A stretch of DNA of 64,000 nt from Spirulina major PCC 6313. Its GTDB lineage: Bacteria; Cyanobacteriota; Cyanobacteriia; Cyanobacteriales; Spirulinaceae. A model generated the notes under the pieces. It was not told the origin of the DNA and did no database searches. It saw only the letters and a list, made by a program, of their open reading frames with translations. This document shows positions 17,293 through 26,338 of this stretch, in pieces. The translations under genes and the position numbers were made by a program. Where the stretch lies: contig NZ_KV878783.1 in assembly GCF_001890765.1 (NCBI RefSeq), positions 1,217,614 through 1,281,613 of the forward strand. Reading direction: 5' to 3'. How positions within the stretch are numbered: position 1 is the first letter of the stretch; the number at the start of each line of letters is the position of its first letter.

Positions 17293-18891
17293 ATGCGCGT
17301 TCTACTCCTTTACCCCCTCTTTCCGAAAAGTTTCTGGTCCTTTGAAAAAGCGATTAACTTAATTGGACGCAAGGCGTTTTTACCCCCCTTGGGATTAATT
17401 ACCGTCGCCGCCATCTTGCCCCAAGAGTGGGAATTTCGCCTCGTGGATCGCAATGTCACCGAACTCACCGAAGCCGATTGGGATTGGGCAGATTTAGTCC
17501 TGTTGTCGGCGATGATTGTCCAAAAACCCGATCTGCTCGCTCAAATCGAAGAAGCCAAACGGCGGGGCAAAAAAGTGGCCGTCGGTGGCCCGTTCCCCAC
17601 GTCGGTGCCGCAAGACTGCGAAGCGGCGGGGGCTGACTATCTCATTCTCGATGAGGGCGAAATTACTCTGCCCATGTTCGTTGAAGCAATCCAAAACGGA
17701 GCCGAATCTGGTAAATTCCGCGCCACGGAAAAACCCGATGTCACCAGCACCCCCATTCCCCGCTACGACCTGCTGGACATGAATGCCTACGCGATGATGT
17801 CGGTGCAGTTTTCACGGGGTTGTCCGTTCCAATGCGAGTTTTGCGACATTATTGTGCTCTACGGTCGCAAGCCGCGCACGAAAGAACCCGACCAGCTTTT
17901 AGCTGAGCTAGACCGCTTGTTTGAATTGGGCTGGCGCGGCACGGTGTTCATGGTGGATGATAATTTCATCGGTAATAAGCGCAATGTGAAGCGGCTTTTG
18001 GCAGAGTTGCAGCCTTGGATGGTGGAGAAGGGCTATCCCTTCACCTTTAACACCGAAGCCTCGGTGGATTTGGCCCAGGATCAAGAGATGATGGATGCGA
18101 TGGTGGCCTGTAATTTTGGGTCGATCTTCGTGGGGATTGAAACGCCGGATGAGGATAGTTTGGCGGTGACGAAGAAGTTTCAAAATACCCGTGATCCGCT
18201 CAGTGAGTCGATCCATAAGATCCAGAGTTCTGGGATTCGGGTGATGGCGGGCTTTATTATTGGCTTTGATGGGGAGAAGACGGGGGCGGGCGATCGCATC
18301 GTCGAATTCGTCGAACAATGTGCCATTCCCCTCGCGGTGTTCAGTATGCTCCAGGCTCTGCCCGATACCGCCCTGTCCCATCGCCTCGCCAAGGAAGGCC
18401 GCCTCCTCGACACCAGCGGCGACATCAACCAAACCACGTTGATGAACTTTGTGCCCACCCGCCCCATCGAAGAGATCGCCGCCGAACATGTGCGCGGTTT
18501 CTGGAATCTCTACGATCCGCAAAAATTCCTCGATCGCACCTATCGCTGCTATCGCACCTTGGGCCAAGCGAACTTCCCGAAAAAAGAACGGAAGGCGAAA
18601 AAGCCCTTTGATTGGCGGGTGTTGAAGGCGTTGGTGTCTGTGTTTTGGTATCAGGGCATCGTGCGATCGACGCGCTGGACGTTCTGGCCGTACTTGTTTG
18701 CGATGCTGCGCCACAATCGAGGCGGGGTGGTGAGTTATCTGACCATCTGCGCTCAAATTGAGCATTTCTTGGAATATCGCCAATTGGTCAAGGACAATAT
18801 TGAAACCCAAGTGGCGGCCTATTTAGCACAGGAACGGGAACTACGGGAAACATCAACCCCGTCAGAACAGGCGGTGAGTGCGATCGCTTAA
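17293..18891 (+). CDS. B12-binding-type radical SAM protein with DUF4070, tandem copy 2
   Basis: 532 residues starting MRVLLLYPLFPKSFWSFEKA. Domain order is the same as in its neighbours, with CPFQCEFCDIIVLYGRKPRT intact. Much of the core (FQNTRDPLSESIHKI, RVMAGFIIGFDGEK) is identical to copy 1. Differences cluster in the C-terminal DUF4070 part (FPKKERKAKKPFDW) and in the segment after the B12-type domain, where substrate choice may be set. The ATG is supported by alignment to copies 1 and 3. The gap to the next copy is about 150 bp. Confidence 0.92.
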   Translation: MRVLLLYPLFPKSFWSFEKAINLIGRKAFLPPLGLITVAAILPQEWEFRLVDRNVTELTEADWDWADLVLLSAMIVQKPDLLAQIEEAKRRGKKVAVGGPFPTSVPQDCEAAGADYLILDEGEITLPMFVEAIQNGAESGKFRATEKPDVTSTPIPRYDLLDMNAYAMMSVQFSRGCPFQCEFCDIIVLYGRKPRTKEPDQLLAELDRLFELGWRGTVFMVDDNFIGNKRNVKRLLAELQPWMVEKGYPFTFNTEASVDLAQDQEMMDAMVACNFGSIFVGIETPDEDSLAVTKKFQNTRDPLSESIHKIQSSGIRVMAGFIIGFDGEKTGAGDRIVEFVEQCAIPLAVFSMLQALPDTALSHRLAKEGRLLDTSGDINQTTLMNFVPTRPIEEIAAEHVRGFWNLYDPQKFLDRTYRCYRTLGQANFPKKERKAKKPFDWRVLKALVSVFWYQGIVRSTRWTFWPYLFAMLRHNRGGVVSYLTICAQIEHFLEYRQLVKDNIETQVAAYLAQERELRETSTPSEQAVSAIA

Positions 18892-19038
18892 ATTCCCCGA
18901 CCTCAACAGTCACCCTTTACAATCAAGCCTGTCCACTCCTGTGTTTAGGGTGGGGTGATGCCTTGAGCCACAGCCATTGGTTTGCCATTTATTTCCCTTG
19001 TATCTCATCGTCATCGTCAACACTGGAGCATCGCAATT

Positions 19039-20655
19039 TTGAACGTTCTACTGATTTATCCGTTATTCCCAAAAACCTTTTGGTCGTTTGAAAAAACCCT
19101 CGATCTCGTGGGTCGTAAGGCGATGTTGCCCCCCTTGGGTCTCGTGACTGTAGCGGCAATTTTGCCCCAAACCTGGGAGTTTCGACTGTGCGATCGCAAC
19201 GTCTCCGAAATTGCCGATCAAGATTGGCAATGGGCGGATCTCGTCATCCTCTCCGGCATGATCGTCCAAAAAGAAGACTTCATCGCCCAAATTCGCGCCG
19301 CCAAGCAACGGGGTAAACTCGTCGCCGTTGGTGGCCCCTATCCCTCCTCCCTGCCCCAGGAATTAGAAGAAGCCGGCGCAGATTTTCTCGTCCTCGATGA
19401 AGGCGAATTAACCCTACCCATGTTTGTCGAAGCGATCGAAGCCGGAGCCACCCACGGCACGTTCCGCAGCGAAGAAAAACCCGATGTCACCATCACCCCC
19501 GTGCCCCGCTACGACCTCCTCGACCTCAGCGCCTACTCAGAAATGTCGGTGCAGTTCTCACGGGGATGCCCCTTTCAATGCGAATTTTGCGACATCATCG
19601 TGCTCTACGGTCGCAAACCCCGCACGAAAAACCCTGAGCAACTCCTGGCAGAACTGCAATATCTCTATGACTTGGGCTGGCGGCGGAGTATTTTCCTCGT
19701 TGATGACAACTTCATCGGCAACAAGCGCAACGTCAAGTTGCTGCTGAAGGCGATGATTCCTTGGATGCAAGAGCGGGGCTATCCCTTCACGGTGAACACA
19801 GAAGCCTCGGTGGACTTGGCCCAAGACCAGGAGTTAATGGATTCGATGGTGCAGGCTGGGTTTAGTGCGGTGTTCCTCGGCATTGAAACCCCCGACGAGG
19901 GCAGCCTCGAAGTCACCCGCAAATTCCAAAATACCCGTGACCCCCTCAGTGAATCGGTGCAAAACATTGTTCGCTCCGGGTTACGGGTGATGGCGGGATT
20001 CATTGTCGGGTTTGACGGCGAAAAGTCTGGCGCGGGGCAACGGATTGTGGAGTTTGTGGAAAAAACCACGATTCCCACGGCGTTTTTCAGTATGTTGCAG
20101 GCGCTCCCCAATACGGCCCTGTGGCATCGCTTAGAAAAAGAAGAGCGGCTCCTCGTTGGGGATACGGACAAGATGGGCAACCAAACCCAGTTAATGAACT
20201 TTATCCCGACCCGACCCATTGAAGAGATCGCCCAGGAATATATCAACGGCTTTTGGCAACTGTATGATCCGCTGAAATTCATGGAGCGGGCCTATGAGCA
20301 TGTGTGTATTTTGGAAGCTGCGCCGAATCGATATCAGCGGCGTGTTTTTCAGCGGAATTTTAAGCGCACGGGCAGCGATCGCCAACCCTTAGATCTCTCC
20401 GTATTGCGAGCATTACTGATCATCTGTTGGCGGCAGGGGGTGATCCGCCAAACCCGTGTCCAGTTCTGGATTTACCTCGCCAAACTGCTCAAAAACTATC
20501 CCCTCGGTGTGGCCAGTTTCCTCGGTATCTGCGCTCAAATCGAACATTTCTTAGAGTACAGAAGTATTGTCAAGAGCCAGATCGAGGCCCAGTTGGCTCT
20601 GTTCCTCGCACAAAAAGCGCGTCATGATGCCCAACAGACCCAAGTAGCGGCCTAG
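19039..20655 (+). CDS. B12-binding-type radical SAM protein with DUF4070, tandem copy 3
   Basis: 538 residues from a TTG start at 19039 (L/MNVLLIYPLFPKTFWSFEK), chosen because the paralogues begin there; the in-frame TTG at 18982 would add 19 residues with no counterpart. It has the same CPFQCEFC cluster motif and DUF4070 C-terminus. Closer to copy 1 than to copy 2 in the stretch KAMIPWMQERGYPF and VEKTTIPTA. The role is presumably a methyl transfer or related radical reaction on a lipid such as a hopanoid, by family analogy only. Confidence 0.9.
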   Translation: MNVLLIYPLFPKTFWSFEKTLDLVGRKAMLPPLGLVTVAAILPQTWEFRLCDRNVSEIADQDWQWADLVILSGMIVQKEDFIAQIRAAKQRGKLVAVGGPYPSSLPQELEEAGADFLVLDEGELTLPMFVEAIEAGATHGTFRSEEKPDVTITPVPRYDLLDLSAYSEMSVQFSRGCPFQCEFCDIIVLYGRKPRTKNPEQLLAELQYLYDLGWRRSIFLVDDNFIGNKRNVKLLLKAMIPWMQERGYPFTVNTEASVDLAQDQELMDSMVQAGFSAVFLGIETPDEGSLEVTRKFQNTRDPLSESVQNIVRSGLRVMAGFIVGFDGEKSGAGQRIVEFVEKTTIPTAFFSMLQALPNTALWHRLEKEERLLVGDTDKMGNQTQLMNFIPTRPIEEIAQEYINGFWQLYDPLKFMERAYEHVCILEAAPNRYQRRVFQRNFKRTGSDRQPLDLSVLRALLIICWRQGVIRQTRVQFWIYLAKLLKNYPLGVASFLGICAQIEHFLEYRSIVKSQIEAQLALFLAQKARHDAQQTQVAA

Positions 20656-20714
20656 GGCTGCTCCCAGGGGGACGGTGTCGGGATCGCTCGATCCGGATCA
20701 GTCGTTGCATCGAC

Positions 20715-20742
20715 GGGAGGGGTTGCGATCGCAACCCCTCCC
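20715..20742. terminator. 28-bp perfect palindrome with HIP1 core, terminator-like
   Basis: Two 14-base arms, GGGAGGGGTTGCGA and TCGCAACCCCTCCC, meet in GCGATCGC. It lies 60 bp after the third radical SAM gene and before the antiporter. Only C-runs follow, not T-runs, so it may limit readthrough or stabilise a 3' end rather than being a classical terminator. Confidence 0.5.
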
Positions 20743-20856
20743 CCGTCCCCCCCCAAATGCCAATGCTAAAATAACCGCAATATGCGAATTGTGACCACTC
20801 CTAACGTTGATTTGTCACCTGCGGTGGTGAGTCTCGTTTCCTAGCCACAGAACATT

Positions 20857-22764
20857 ATGGAAGGATCATTTACCTTAACCCTCCAAATTGTGATCGCAGT
20901 GCTCGCAGGCATTAGCGCACAAGTTTTAGGGGAAATCCTCAAAATTCCCAGCATTGTTTTTTTGCTGCTGCTGGGTATCCTTCTCGGTTCCGATGGTATC
21001 AACGTCCTGCATCCCCACGAACTCGGTGTCGGCCTTGAAGTCCTCGTTGCCCTCGCCGTAGCGATCATCCTCTTTGAAGGCGGCCTCAACCTCGAACTGC
21101 GGGCCCTCGGACGGGTCTCCGGCAGTCTCCGCAACCTCGTCACCATCGGCACGCTGATCACCCTCCTCGGCGGGGGGATGGCCGCCCATTGGCTCAGTGA
21201 ATTTCCCTGGTCAATCGCCTTTCTCTACGCCGCCCTCGTTGTCGTCACTGGCCCCACGGTCATCGGCCCCCTCCTCAAACAAGTGGCCGTCGATCGCCGC
21301 GTTGCCACCCTCCTCGAAGGCGAAGGGGTGCTCATTGACCCTGTCGGCGCGATTCTCGCCGTCGTCGTCCTCGACACCATCCTCAACAGTGATGCCCTCC
21401 CCTCCGCCATCTTCACCAGTCTGCTCCTGCGCCTGGGGATCGGCATCCTCGTCGGGGGCTTAGGTGGCTGGCTCCTAGGGCTGATTCTCAAACAAAGTAA
21501 TTTCCTCTCCGAAGACCTGAAAAACCTCGTGGTTTTAGCCGGTGTTTGGGGTCTTTTTGGTCTCTCGCAATACCTGCGGAGTGAATCGGGACTAATGGCC
21601 ACCGTGATCGCTGGGTTAGTGCTCCGCGCCTCCTCTCTCCCGGAAGAACGGATGTTACGCCGCTTTAAGGGTCAACTGACCGTGTTGGGGGTCTCGGTGC
21701 TGTTCGTGCTCCTCGCGGCAGATCTGTCCCTGGCGAGTATCTTGGCCTTGGGGTGGGGGTCGGTGTTGACGGTGTTGACCTTGATGTTTGTGGTGCGACC
21801 CCTCAGTGTGGTGGTTTGCACCTGGAATAGTGACCTGAATTGGCGGCAAAAGCTCTTTGTGGCCTGGATTGCGCCGAAAGGAATTGTCTCGGCCTCGGTG
21901 GCTTCATTATTCGCCATCCTCCTCACGGAGCAGGGGATCAACGGGGGCGATGCAATTAAAGCCTTGGTGTTTTTAACGATCATGATGACGGTCTTTCTAC
22001 AGGGACTCTCCGCCCGCTGGGTTGCCGATGCGCTGCAAATCACCTCCTCGGAGGCCACCGGGGCGGTGATTGTCGGCTGTACTCCCCTGGGGCGATTAAT
22101 TGGGTCGCTGTTCCATGAAGAAGGGGAATCGGTGGTGATGATCGACACGGATTCAGAATCCTGTGCCCAGGCGCGGGCGGATGATCTGTCGGTGTTTCAA
22201 AGTAGTGCCCTTGATCCGGATGTGTTGGCCGAGGCGGGGATTGAGTCGATTGGGACGTTTGTGGCTCTGACGAGTAATGGGGAAGTGAATTCGGTCTTGG
22301 CCCAGCGGGCGGTGGAGGAGTTTGAGCCGCCACGGGTGTTTGCGGTGTTGCCGCGCCATGACAAAGAGACCGACAAAGCGAAAGTGAAGACTCCGAAAAA
22401 AATCACGTCGGCGTTTCAGCCCCACGTACCGATGAAGTTGTGGAATCAGTATCTACGGGATGGCCAGGTGAAGCTGGGGGAAACGGTGCTCAAGTCGTCG
22501 GGGTTTGCGTCTCAACAGGCTCATTTAGAGGCGTTGATTCGGGCGGGGGAATTGTTGCCGCTGTTGGTGAAACGTCAGAAGGGGCTGCAAGTGGCGGCGG
22601 CGGATGAAGATTGGCAGGCGGGCGATCGCATGATTTACCTGCTCCATGATCCCCGCCCGAAGTTGCTCAAACGCCTATCGGGAGGGAGTTCGACGGGCCG
22701 CCTCGCCCTCGAAACCCTGCCGGAAGTGGAAGAAGTGCCGCTGACGGCGGCGAGTAGTTTGTAG
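20857..22764 (+). CDS. CPA1-type cation:proton antiporter with C-terminal RCK/TrkA-N domain
   Basis: 635 residues. About twelve hydrophobic segments fill residues 1-390, including FEGGLNLELRAL and the ion-binding region VTGPTVIGPLL...EGVLIDPVGAI typical of NhaP-type Na+(K+)/H+ antiporters. From about 400 a TrkA-N Rossmann domain begins with GAVIVGCTPLGRLIGSLF and IDTDSESC, then a TrkA-C-like part. Such fusions are thought to gate ion exchange by nucleotide binding at the cytoplasmic face. The gene stands alone with an ATG at 20857; no operon partner is evident. Confidence 0.93.
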   Translation: MEGSFTLTLQIVIAVLAGISAQVLGEILKIPSIVFLLLLGILLGSDGINVLHPHELGVGLEVLVALAVAIILFEGGLNLELRALGRVSGSLRNLVTIGTLITLLGGGMAAHWLSEFPWSIAFLYAALVVVTGPTVIGPLLKQVAVDRRVATLLEGEGVLIDPVGAILAVVVLDTILNSDALPSAIFTSLLLRLGIGILVGGLGGWLLGLILKQSNFLSEDLKNLVVLAGVWGLFGLSQYLRSESGLMATVIAGLVLRASSLPEERMLRRFKGQLTVLGVSVLFVLLAADLSLASILALGWGSVLTVLTLMFVVRPLSVVVCTWNSDLNWRQKLFVAWIAPKGIVSASVASLFAILLTEQGINGGDAIKALVFLTIMMTVFLQGLSARWVADALQITSSEATGAVIVGCTPLGRLIGSLFHEEGESVVMIDTDSESCAQARADDLSVFQSSALDPDVLAEAGIESIGTFVALTSNGEVNSVLAQRAVEEFEPPRVFAVLPRHDKETDKAKVKTPKKITSAFQPHVPMKLWNQYLRDGQVKLGETVLKSSGFASQQAHLEALIRAGELLPLLVKRQKGLQVAAADEDWQAGDRMIYLLHDPRPKLLKRLSGGSSTGRLALETLPEVEEVPLTAASSL

Positions 22765-22898
22765 GCGCGATCGCACCTCGTCCACGGGTCAATTCTGGAC
22801 AAATTCTGCGGAATTGAGGCGATCGCGCTCATTCTCTAAAATTGACCACTATCATAGGGGGGTAGATTTCCCATTGTGCTCACCTGAAGAACTGAACT

Positions 22899-23021
22899 AT
22901 GGATATCAAACTGATTTTGGCGATTTTAACCGGTGTCTTCTTCGTCACAACCCTCTTTTTCGGAACTCAAAACGGCTTTTACGACTCCGATGATTACCAT
23001 GGCAATGGTTCTGCCCATTAA
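22899..23021 (+). CDS. Conserved-looking 40-residue single-TM protein
   Basis: A small complete frame beginning MDIKLILAILTGVFFVTTLF, followed by a short acidic C-terminus ending YHGNGSAH. One membrane helix spans residues 4-22. An AT-rich leader with CACCTGAAG about 20 bp upstream precedes it, and a downstream gene follows after about 60 bp. Such one-helix proteins are common photosystem or NDH accessory subunits in cyanobacteria. The distinctive tail suggests selection, but I do not recognise the family and assign no function. Confidence 0.6.
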   Translation: MDIKLILAILTGVFFVTTLFFGTQNGFYDSDDYHGNGSAH

Positions 23022-23084
23022 AATCCCTCCCATCATGGCCCGGCTCATCCCTGATTCACGTCCCTCGTCACTGCGGGCATTGCC

Positions 23085-24716
23085 ATGGGTGCGCCGGATC
23101 TGATTCCTAGCCCCAGCCATTCCCCCCTCGCCTGTCGTCCCTACGGTGTTGGCCACGATGGTGAGGGAATTTGTCTCATGGTGAAGATGGGGCCCTATCG
23201 TATTCTGCTCGACTGTGGCCTGCGCGATCCGGCTCCCCTCCTCACCGCCGACGCGCCCCCGGCGGATTTGGTGTTTTGTAGCCATGCCCATCGTGACCAC
23301 ACCCGCAGCCTCTTACCCCTGGCGCAGCAGTTTCCCCAGTTGCCGATCTACACCAGCGAGGTCACGGCGCAACTCTTGCCCTTTAATTGGGACATCACCA
23401 CAACGATTCCAGAGTTGGCCTGTCGGCCGTTGCCGTGGCGATCGCCGGTGCATTTTTTCCCGGATTTAACGGCGCAACTGTTTCCGGCGGGCCATCTACC
23501 CGGTGCAGCGGTGATTTTGCTCACCTATACCACTCCCGAACGATCCTATACGGTGCTCTATACGGGGGATTTTTTCCTGTCTAACTCCCGCCTGGCCGAG
23601 GGTCTATCGCTGGAAACGATGCGAGGTTCATCGCCGGATGTGCTGATTATTGAAGGGTCTGCCGGAACCGCCCGCTATCCCCGTCGCCGCCAACTGGAAA
23701 AGCAATTTCTCACCCAAATTGAACAGGCCTTAGGGGCGCAAAAGTCCGTGGCCATTTTTGCGCCGCCCTTGGGGTTAGCCCAAGAAATTCTGATGTTGTT
23801 GCGATCGCACCACCAATTTACCGGGCGGGAGTTGGGGATTTGGGTCGGGCCGGACATTGCCCAGGGTTGCGATGCCTATCTGGAAATCTTGCCCCACTTG
23901 CCCGCAGCGGTGCAGAATTTTTCTCGCCATCAACCGCTGTTTTGGGATGACCAAATTTTACCCACAGTGAGCCGCTTCACGGACGCATCCACCCCCGCTG
24001 CGCCCTGTGTCTTGCTCACCAACCGGATGGAGGATTGGCAACAGTTGGAGGCGCGATCGCCCCAAGCCTGGACAGTGTTAATCCCAGAACATCACCACGA
24101 TGTCCAAGTGAATATTGAAACCTTTCATTATCACGAGGCGGTCAGTATTGATTCCTACACCCTCACCGACCACAGTGACGGCCGCAACACGACGCAACTA
24201 ATCCACAATATTCGCCCGCAACATATTCTGTTTGTCCATGGTTCACCGGCAGCGATCGCGGAACTCACCAGCCTCGAAGAATTGCAAAGCCGCTACAAAC
24301 TCCACGCCCCCCGCAACGCCATGACCCTAGAGTTACCCGTGGGCGATCGCTTCATTCAACCCGCTGCCCCGATCCTCACCACCTATGAAGGCGAAATTAG
24401 CGAACTCGATGCGATGGTGAATATTGCCCTCCCCTCGGCCCTGAGCCATAACCCGATCTGGTCTACCTTTGCCGATACGGGCTTAGTGGAAGCCCGCTGG
24501 CAGGGGAATGAATTGATCCTGCGCGGCCTCTCTCAGCGGGAACTCTTGCGCCAAAGCAACGCCAATCGCATCCAAGCCGGTCAAGAATGTTGCCGCAATT
24601 GCCAATACTTGCAGGGCAAAACCTGTCAGAATCCTCAATCGCCCCTCTACGGATTCACCGTCACCCTAGACGGCTATTGCCCCGCCTTTGAAGCCGAGCC
24701 GGACCGGGAGACTTGA
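23085..24716 (+). CDS. Beta-CASP metallo-beta-lactamase-fold hydrolase with C-terminal Cys motif
   Basis: 543 residues. Metal-binding motif SHAHRDH follows DLVFC; a further MBL motif PAGHLPGAA and Asp in LYTGDFF complete the site. The beta-CASP insertion follows, with LTDHSDGRN and FVHGSP as motifs, as in RNase J/CPSF-like nucleases. An extra C-terminal module holds Cys pairs in QECCRNCQYLQGKTC and DGYCPAFE, four or five cysteines that could bind zinc or an Fe-S cluster. RNA processing is the likely field by family, but the substrate is unknown. Terminal gene of its strand run. Confidence 0.88.
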   Translation: MGAPDLIPSPSHSPLACRPYGVGHDGEGICLMVKMGPYRILLDCGLRDPAPLLTADAPPADLVFCSHAHRDHTRSLLPLAQQFPQLPIYTSEVTAQLLPFNWDITTTIPELACRPLPWRSPVHFFPDLTAQLFPAGHLPGAAVILLTYTTPERSYTVLYTGDFFLSNSRLAEGLSLETMRGSSPDVLIIEGSAGTARYPRRRQLEKQFLTQIEQALGAQKSVAIFAPPLGLAQEILMLLRSHHQFTGRELGIWVGPDIAQGCDAYLEILPHLPAAVQNFSRHQPLFWDDQILPTVSRFTDASTPAAPCVLLTNRMEDWQQLEARSPQAWTVLIPEHHHDVQVNIETFHYHEAVSIDSYTLTDHSDGRNTTQLIHNIRPQHILFVHGSPAAIAELTSLEELQSRYKLHAPRNAMTLELPVGDRFIQPAAPILTTYEGEISELDAMVNIALPSALSHNPIWSTFADTGLVEARWQGNELILRGLSQRELLRQSNANRIQAGQECCRNCQYLQGKTCQNPQSPLYGFTVTLDGYCPAFEAEPDRET

Positions 24717-24717
24717 C

Positions 24718-24855
24718 GCTCATCCAGCTAACATTGCTAAGTTATTGGGACAAGATGAGTTCCACAAGGTTGTTAAACCCTTTGACATTATTCGCAAACT
24801 GTTACCGTCTTTAAGTGCAGACGAATTGCGACAACTTCCTTCTCTGTTGTCTTAA
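24718..24855 (+). pseudogene. 3' relic of an unidentified gene
   Basis: A stop-free frame encoding AHPANIAKLLGQDEFHKVV and onward to RQLPSLLS, ending TAA at 24853-24855. It has no ATG start and begins right after the preceding stop in another frame. Composition and hydrophobic pattern look protein-like, suggesting the tail of a lost gene next to the island boundary. The family is not recognised. Confidence 0.4.
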
Positions 24856-24885
24856 GTCGGATTGTGCCAAGATTTTCTCCCGAAG

Positions 24886-24913
24886 CCCTCGTTTAATCAA
24901 GACGAGGGTTTTT
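24886..24913 (+). terminator. Rho-independent terminator
   Basis: Perfect 7-bp stem CCCTCGT (24886-24892) with ACGAGGG (24902-24908), a 9-base loop, then TTTTT. It closes the metallohydrolase/relic transcription unit just left of the island. The remaining gap to the integrase (24914-25171) holds only C-rich sequence and a doubtful minus-strand frame. Confidence 0.8.
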
Positions 24914-25171
24914 GGTTAGAGTGAGTGTAGCTTCTTCAATTGCGAGTGGAAGATAAAAGGGATTGAAGGAGTCAGTCGGATCATTCGGATTATACAGAGC
25001 AGGTGACCCGCCATTCATGCACATTGATAAGCCTTCCTTATCAATAGACAAAATCATCACGGGTCTAGCGATCGCGCCCCGCCCCCCATTGATAAGCCCC
25101 CCATATATCCCCCCCTTCGCCCCCGTCCAGATCGCTAGACCCCTGACTCTCCCGTCAAAACACATCCCCAC

Positions 25172-25195
25172 TAGACGAAAGTATAATTTTGTCTA
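25172..25195 (+). promoter_or_regulatory. Inverted repeat over a TATAAT box, probable integrase promoter/operator
   Basis: Arms TAGACGAAA and TTTTGTCTA (one mismatch) surround TATAAT at 25182-25187, about 50 bp before the integrase start. No good -35 box is seen. The layout is what an autorepressor site over a -10 box would look like; this is inference. Confidence 0.45.
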
Positions 25196-25233
25196 TTGGC
25201 TGTGGGAAGATAGGGATAGGGAGGTGAGTCACG

Positions 25234-25776
25234 ATGAAAATTCAAGGGCATGGGCAGGCGGCGATTTTGTCAACCCAGGAGGAGCGGCGCTTATTCGTGG
25301 CGTTGGGGACGGAGCGCGATCGCGCAGTGTTTGGGATTTGCTTGTATTGTGGCTGTCGAATTTCCGAGGCGTTGCAATTGCAGGTACAGGATGTGAGTCC
25401 GACGGCGATCACTTTTCGGAAAGGAACCACAAAGGGGAAACAGCGGACGCGGCAGGTGCCCACTGCGCCTCGGTTGGCGATGATTTTGGCGAATTATCGG
25501 CGACCGACCGAAGGGTATTTGTTTCCAGGGCGGCGACCGGGGAGCCATTTACAGCGGTGTCGGGCAGATCAGATTTTGAAGGTGGCGACCCAGAAAGCGG
25601 GACTCCAGGGGGTTTCGACCCATTCCTTTCGGCGCACCGCCTTAACGCGGATGCACAATGCCGGTGTACCGCTGGCGGTGATTCGGGAGATTTCGGGGCA
25701 TCAGACGTTGGCGGCCTTGCAGCGATATTTAGAAGTAGAGCCAGAGCAGATGGTGGTGGCGGTGGGGGCGATTTAG
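25234..25776 (+). CDS. Short tyrosine recombinase (catalytic domain only)
   Basis: 180 residues, about half the length of phage or Xer integrases. It lacks the N-terminal SAM-like core-binding domain but keeps the catalytic set: Arg in CGCRISEALQL, Lys in GTTKGKQRT, HxxR in THSFRRTAL, His in SGHQTLAAL and the Tyr nucleophile in LQRYLEVE. GGGAGGTGAG lies upstream as a ribosome site. A broken copy in the same orientation lies at 51490-51702, bracketing the NRPS-PKS region. Small recombinases of this type are common in cyanobacteria, where they act in mobile-DNA or inversion systems; the target site is unknown. Confidence 0.88.
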   Translation: MKIQGHGQAAILSTQEERRLFVALGTERDRAVFGICLYCGCRISEALQLQVQDVSPTAITFRKGTTKGKQRTRQVPTAPRLAMILANYRRPTEGYLFPGRRPGSHLQRCRADQILKVATQKAGLQGVSTHSFRRTALTRMHNAGVPLAVIREISGHQTLAALQRYLEVEPEQMVVAVGAI

Positions 25777-26338
25777 GGGTGTAGCGTGACGAGGATCATC
25801 CGTAACCGTAACGGGCGATCGCACCCTCTTGATCGTCTTCATGGCGTGACTGATGCGATCATCACAATATTTTAATCACGTTGCAACGGTTGGTAAGTGG
25901 TAAGCGTTCTTTTCACAGTTTTGAATCCCTGATTCTAGAAGGCCATGTTCTTCTTTTGATTCCAAGTTACCAAGTTCAATACTTATATTTTTTGGGTTTT
26001 CGGGGTTTGAGGTATAGAATGTGTAATCTAATACAGAATTTCAGGATTTTGATCACTAAAACCCTTCATATCTTGTTAGACTCGTTTTTTTCCCACCCTA
26101 AACTCGGAAGACCCTATTTTTTCTAGCTTTTTTTAGTTGAATTGTAAAAAAAATGTTACATAAGATTCATGCGTTAACCAATTACTGTATAAGTAAATGA
26201 AAAAGAATTTCGTCGAATTTTTATTAACTTAACCTTCCTATTTTGTAATTCCCTAGTTTTCATGGTTTCAAAAGGAAGCAACTAGCTCTGTATTGTTAAG
26301 ATTGGAGCTTGAATTTAAGCAACAGACATTGAGAAATA
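25777..26338. other. AT-rich leader before the NRPS gene, no gene seen
   Basis: 562 bp whose last 450 bp are clearly richer in A+T than the flanks. A frame at 25881-26126 has an unnatural amino-acid mix and is not called. The stretch must hold the NRPS promoter and a long untranslated leader; I could not fix a -10/-35 pair. GAGAAATA just before the ATG is a weak ribosome site. Confidence 0.5.

Noticed and set aside
24893-25171. Minus-strand frame with SFNPFYLPLAIEE near its C-terminus
   Set aside because: It covers the terminator at 24886-24913 and the integrase promoter region; the first half is low-complexity. A relic cannot be excluded, but there is no support.
25881-26126. 81-codon frame before the NRPS gene
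   Set aside because: Amino-acid mix dominated by Phe, Leu and Tyr from AT-rich DNA, no ribosome site and no recognisable domain.
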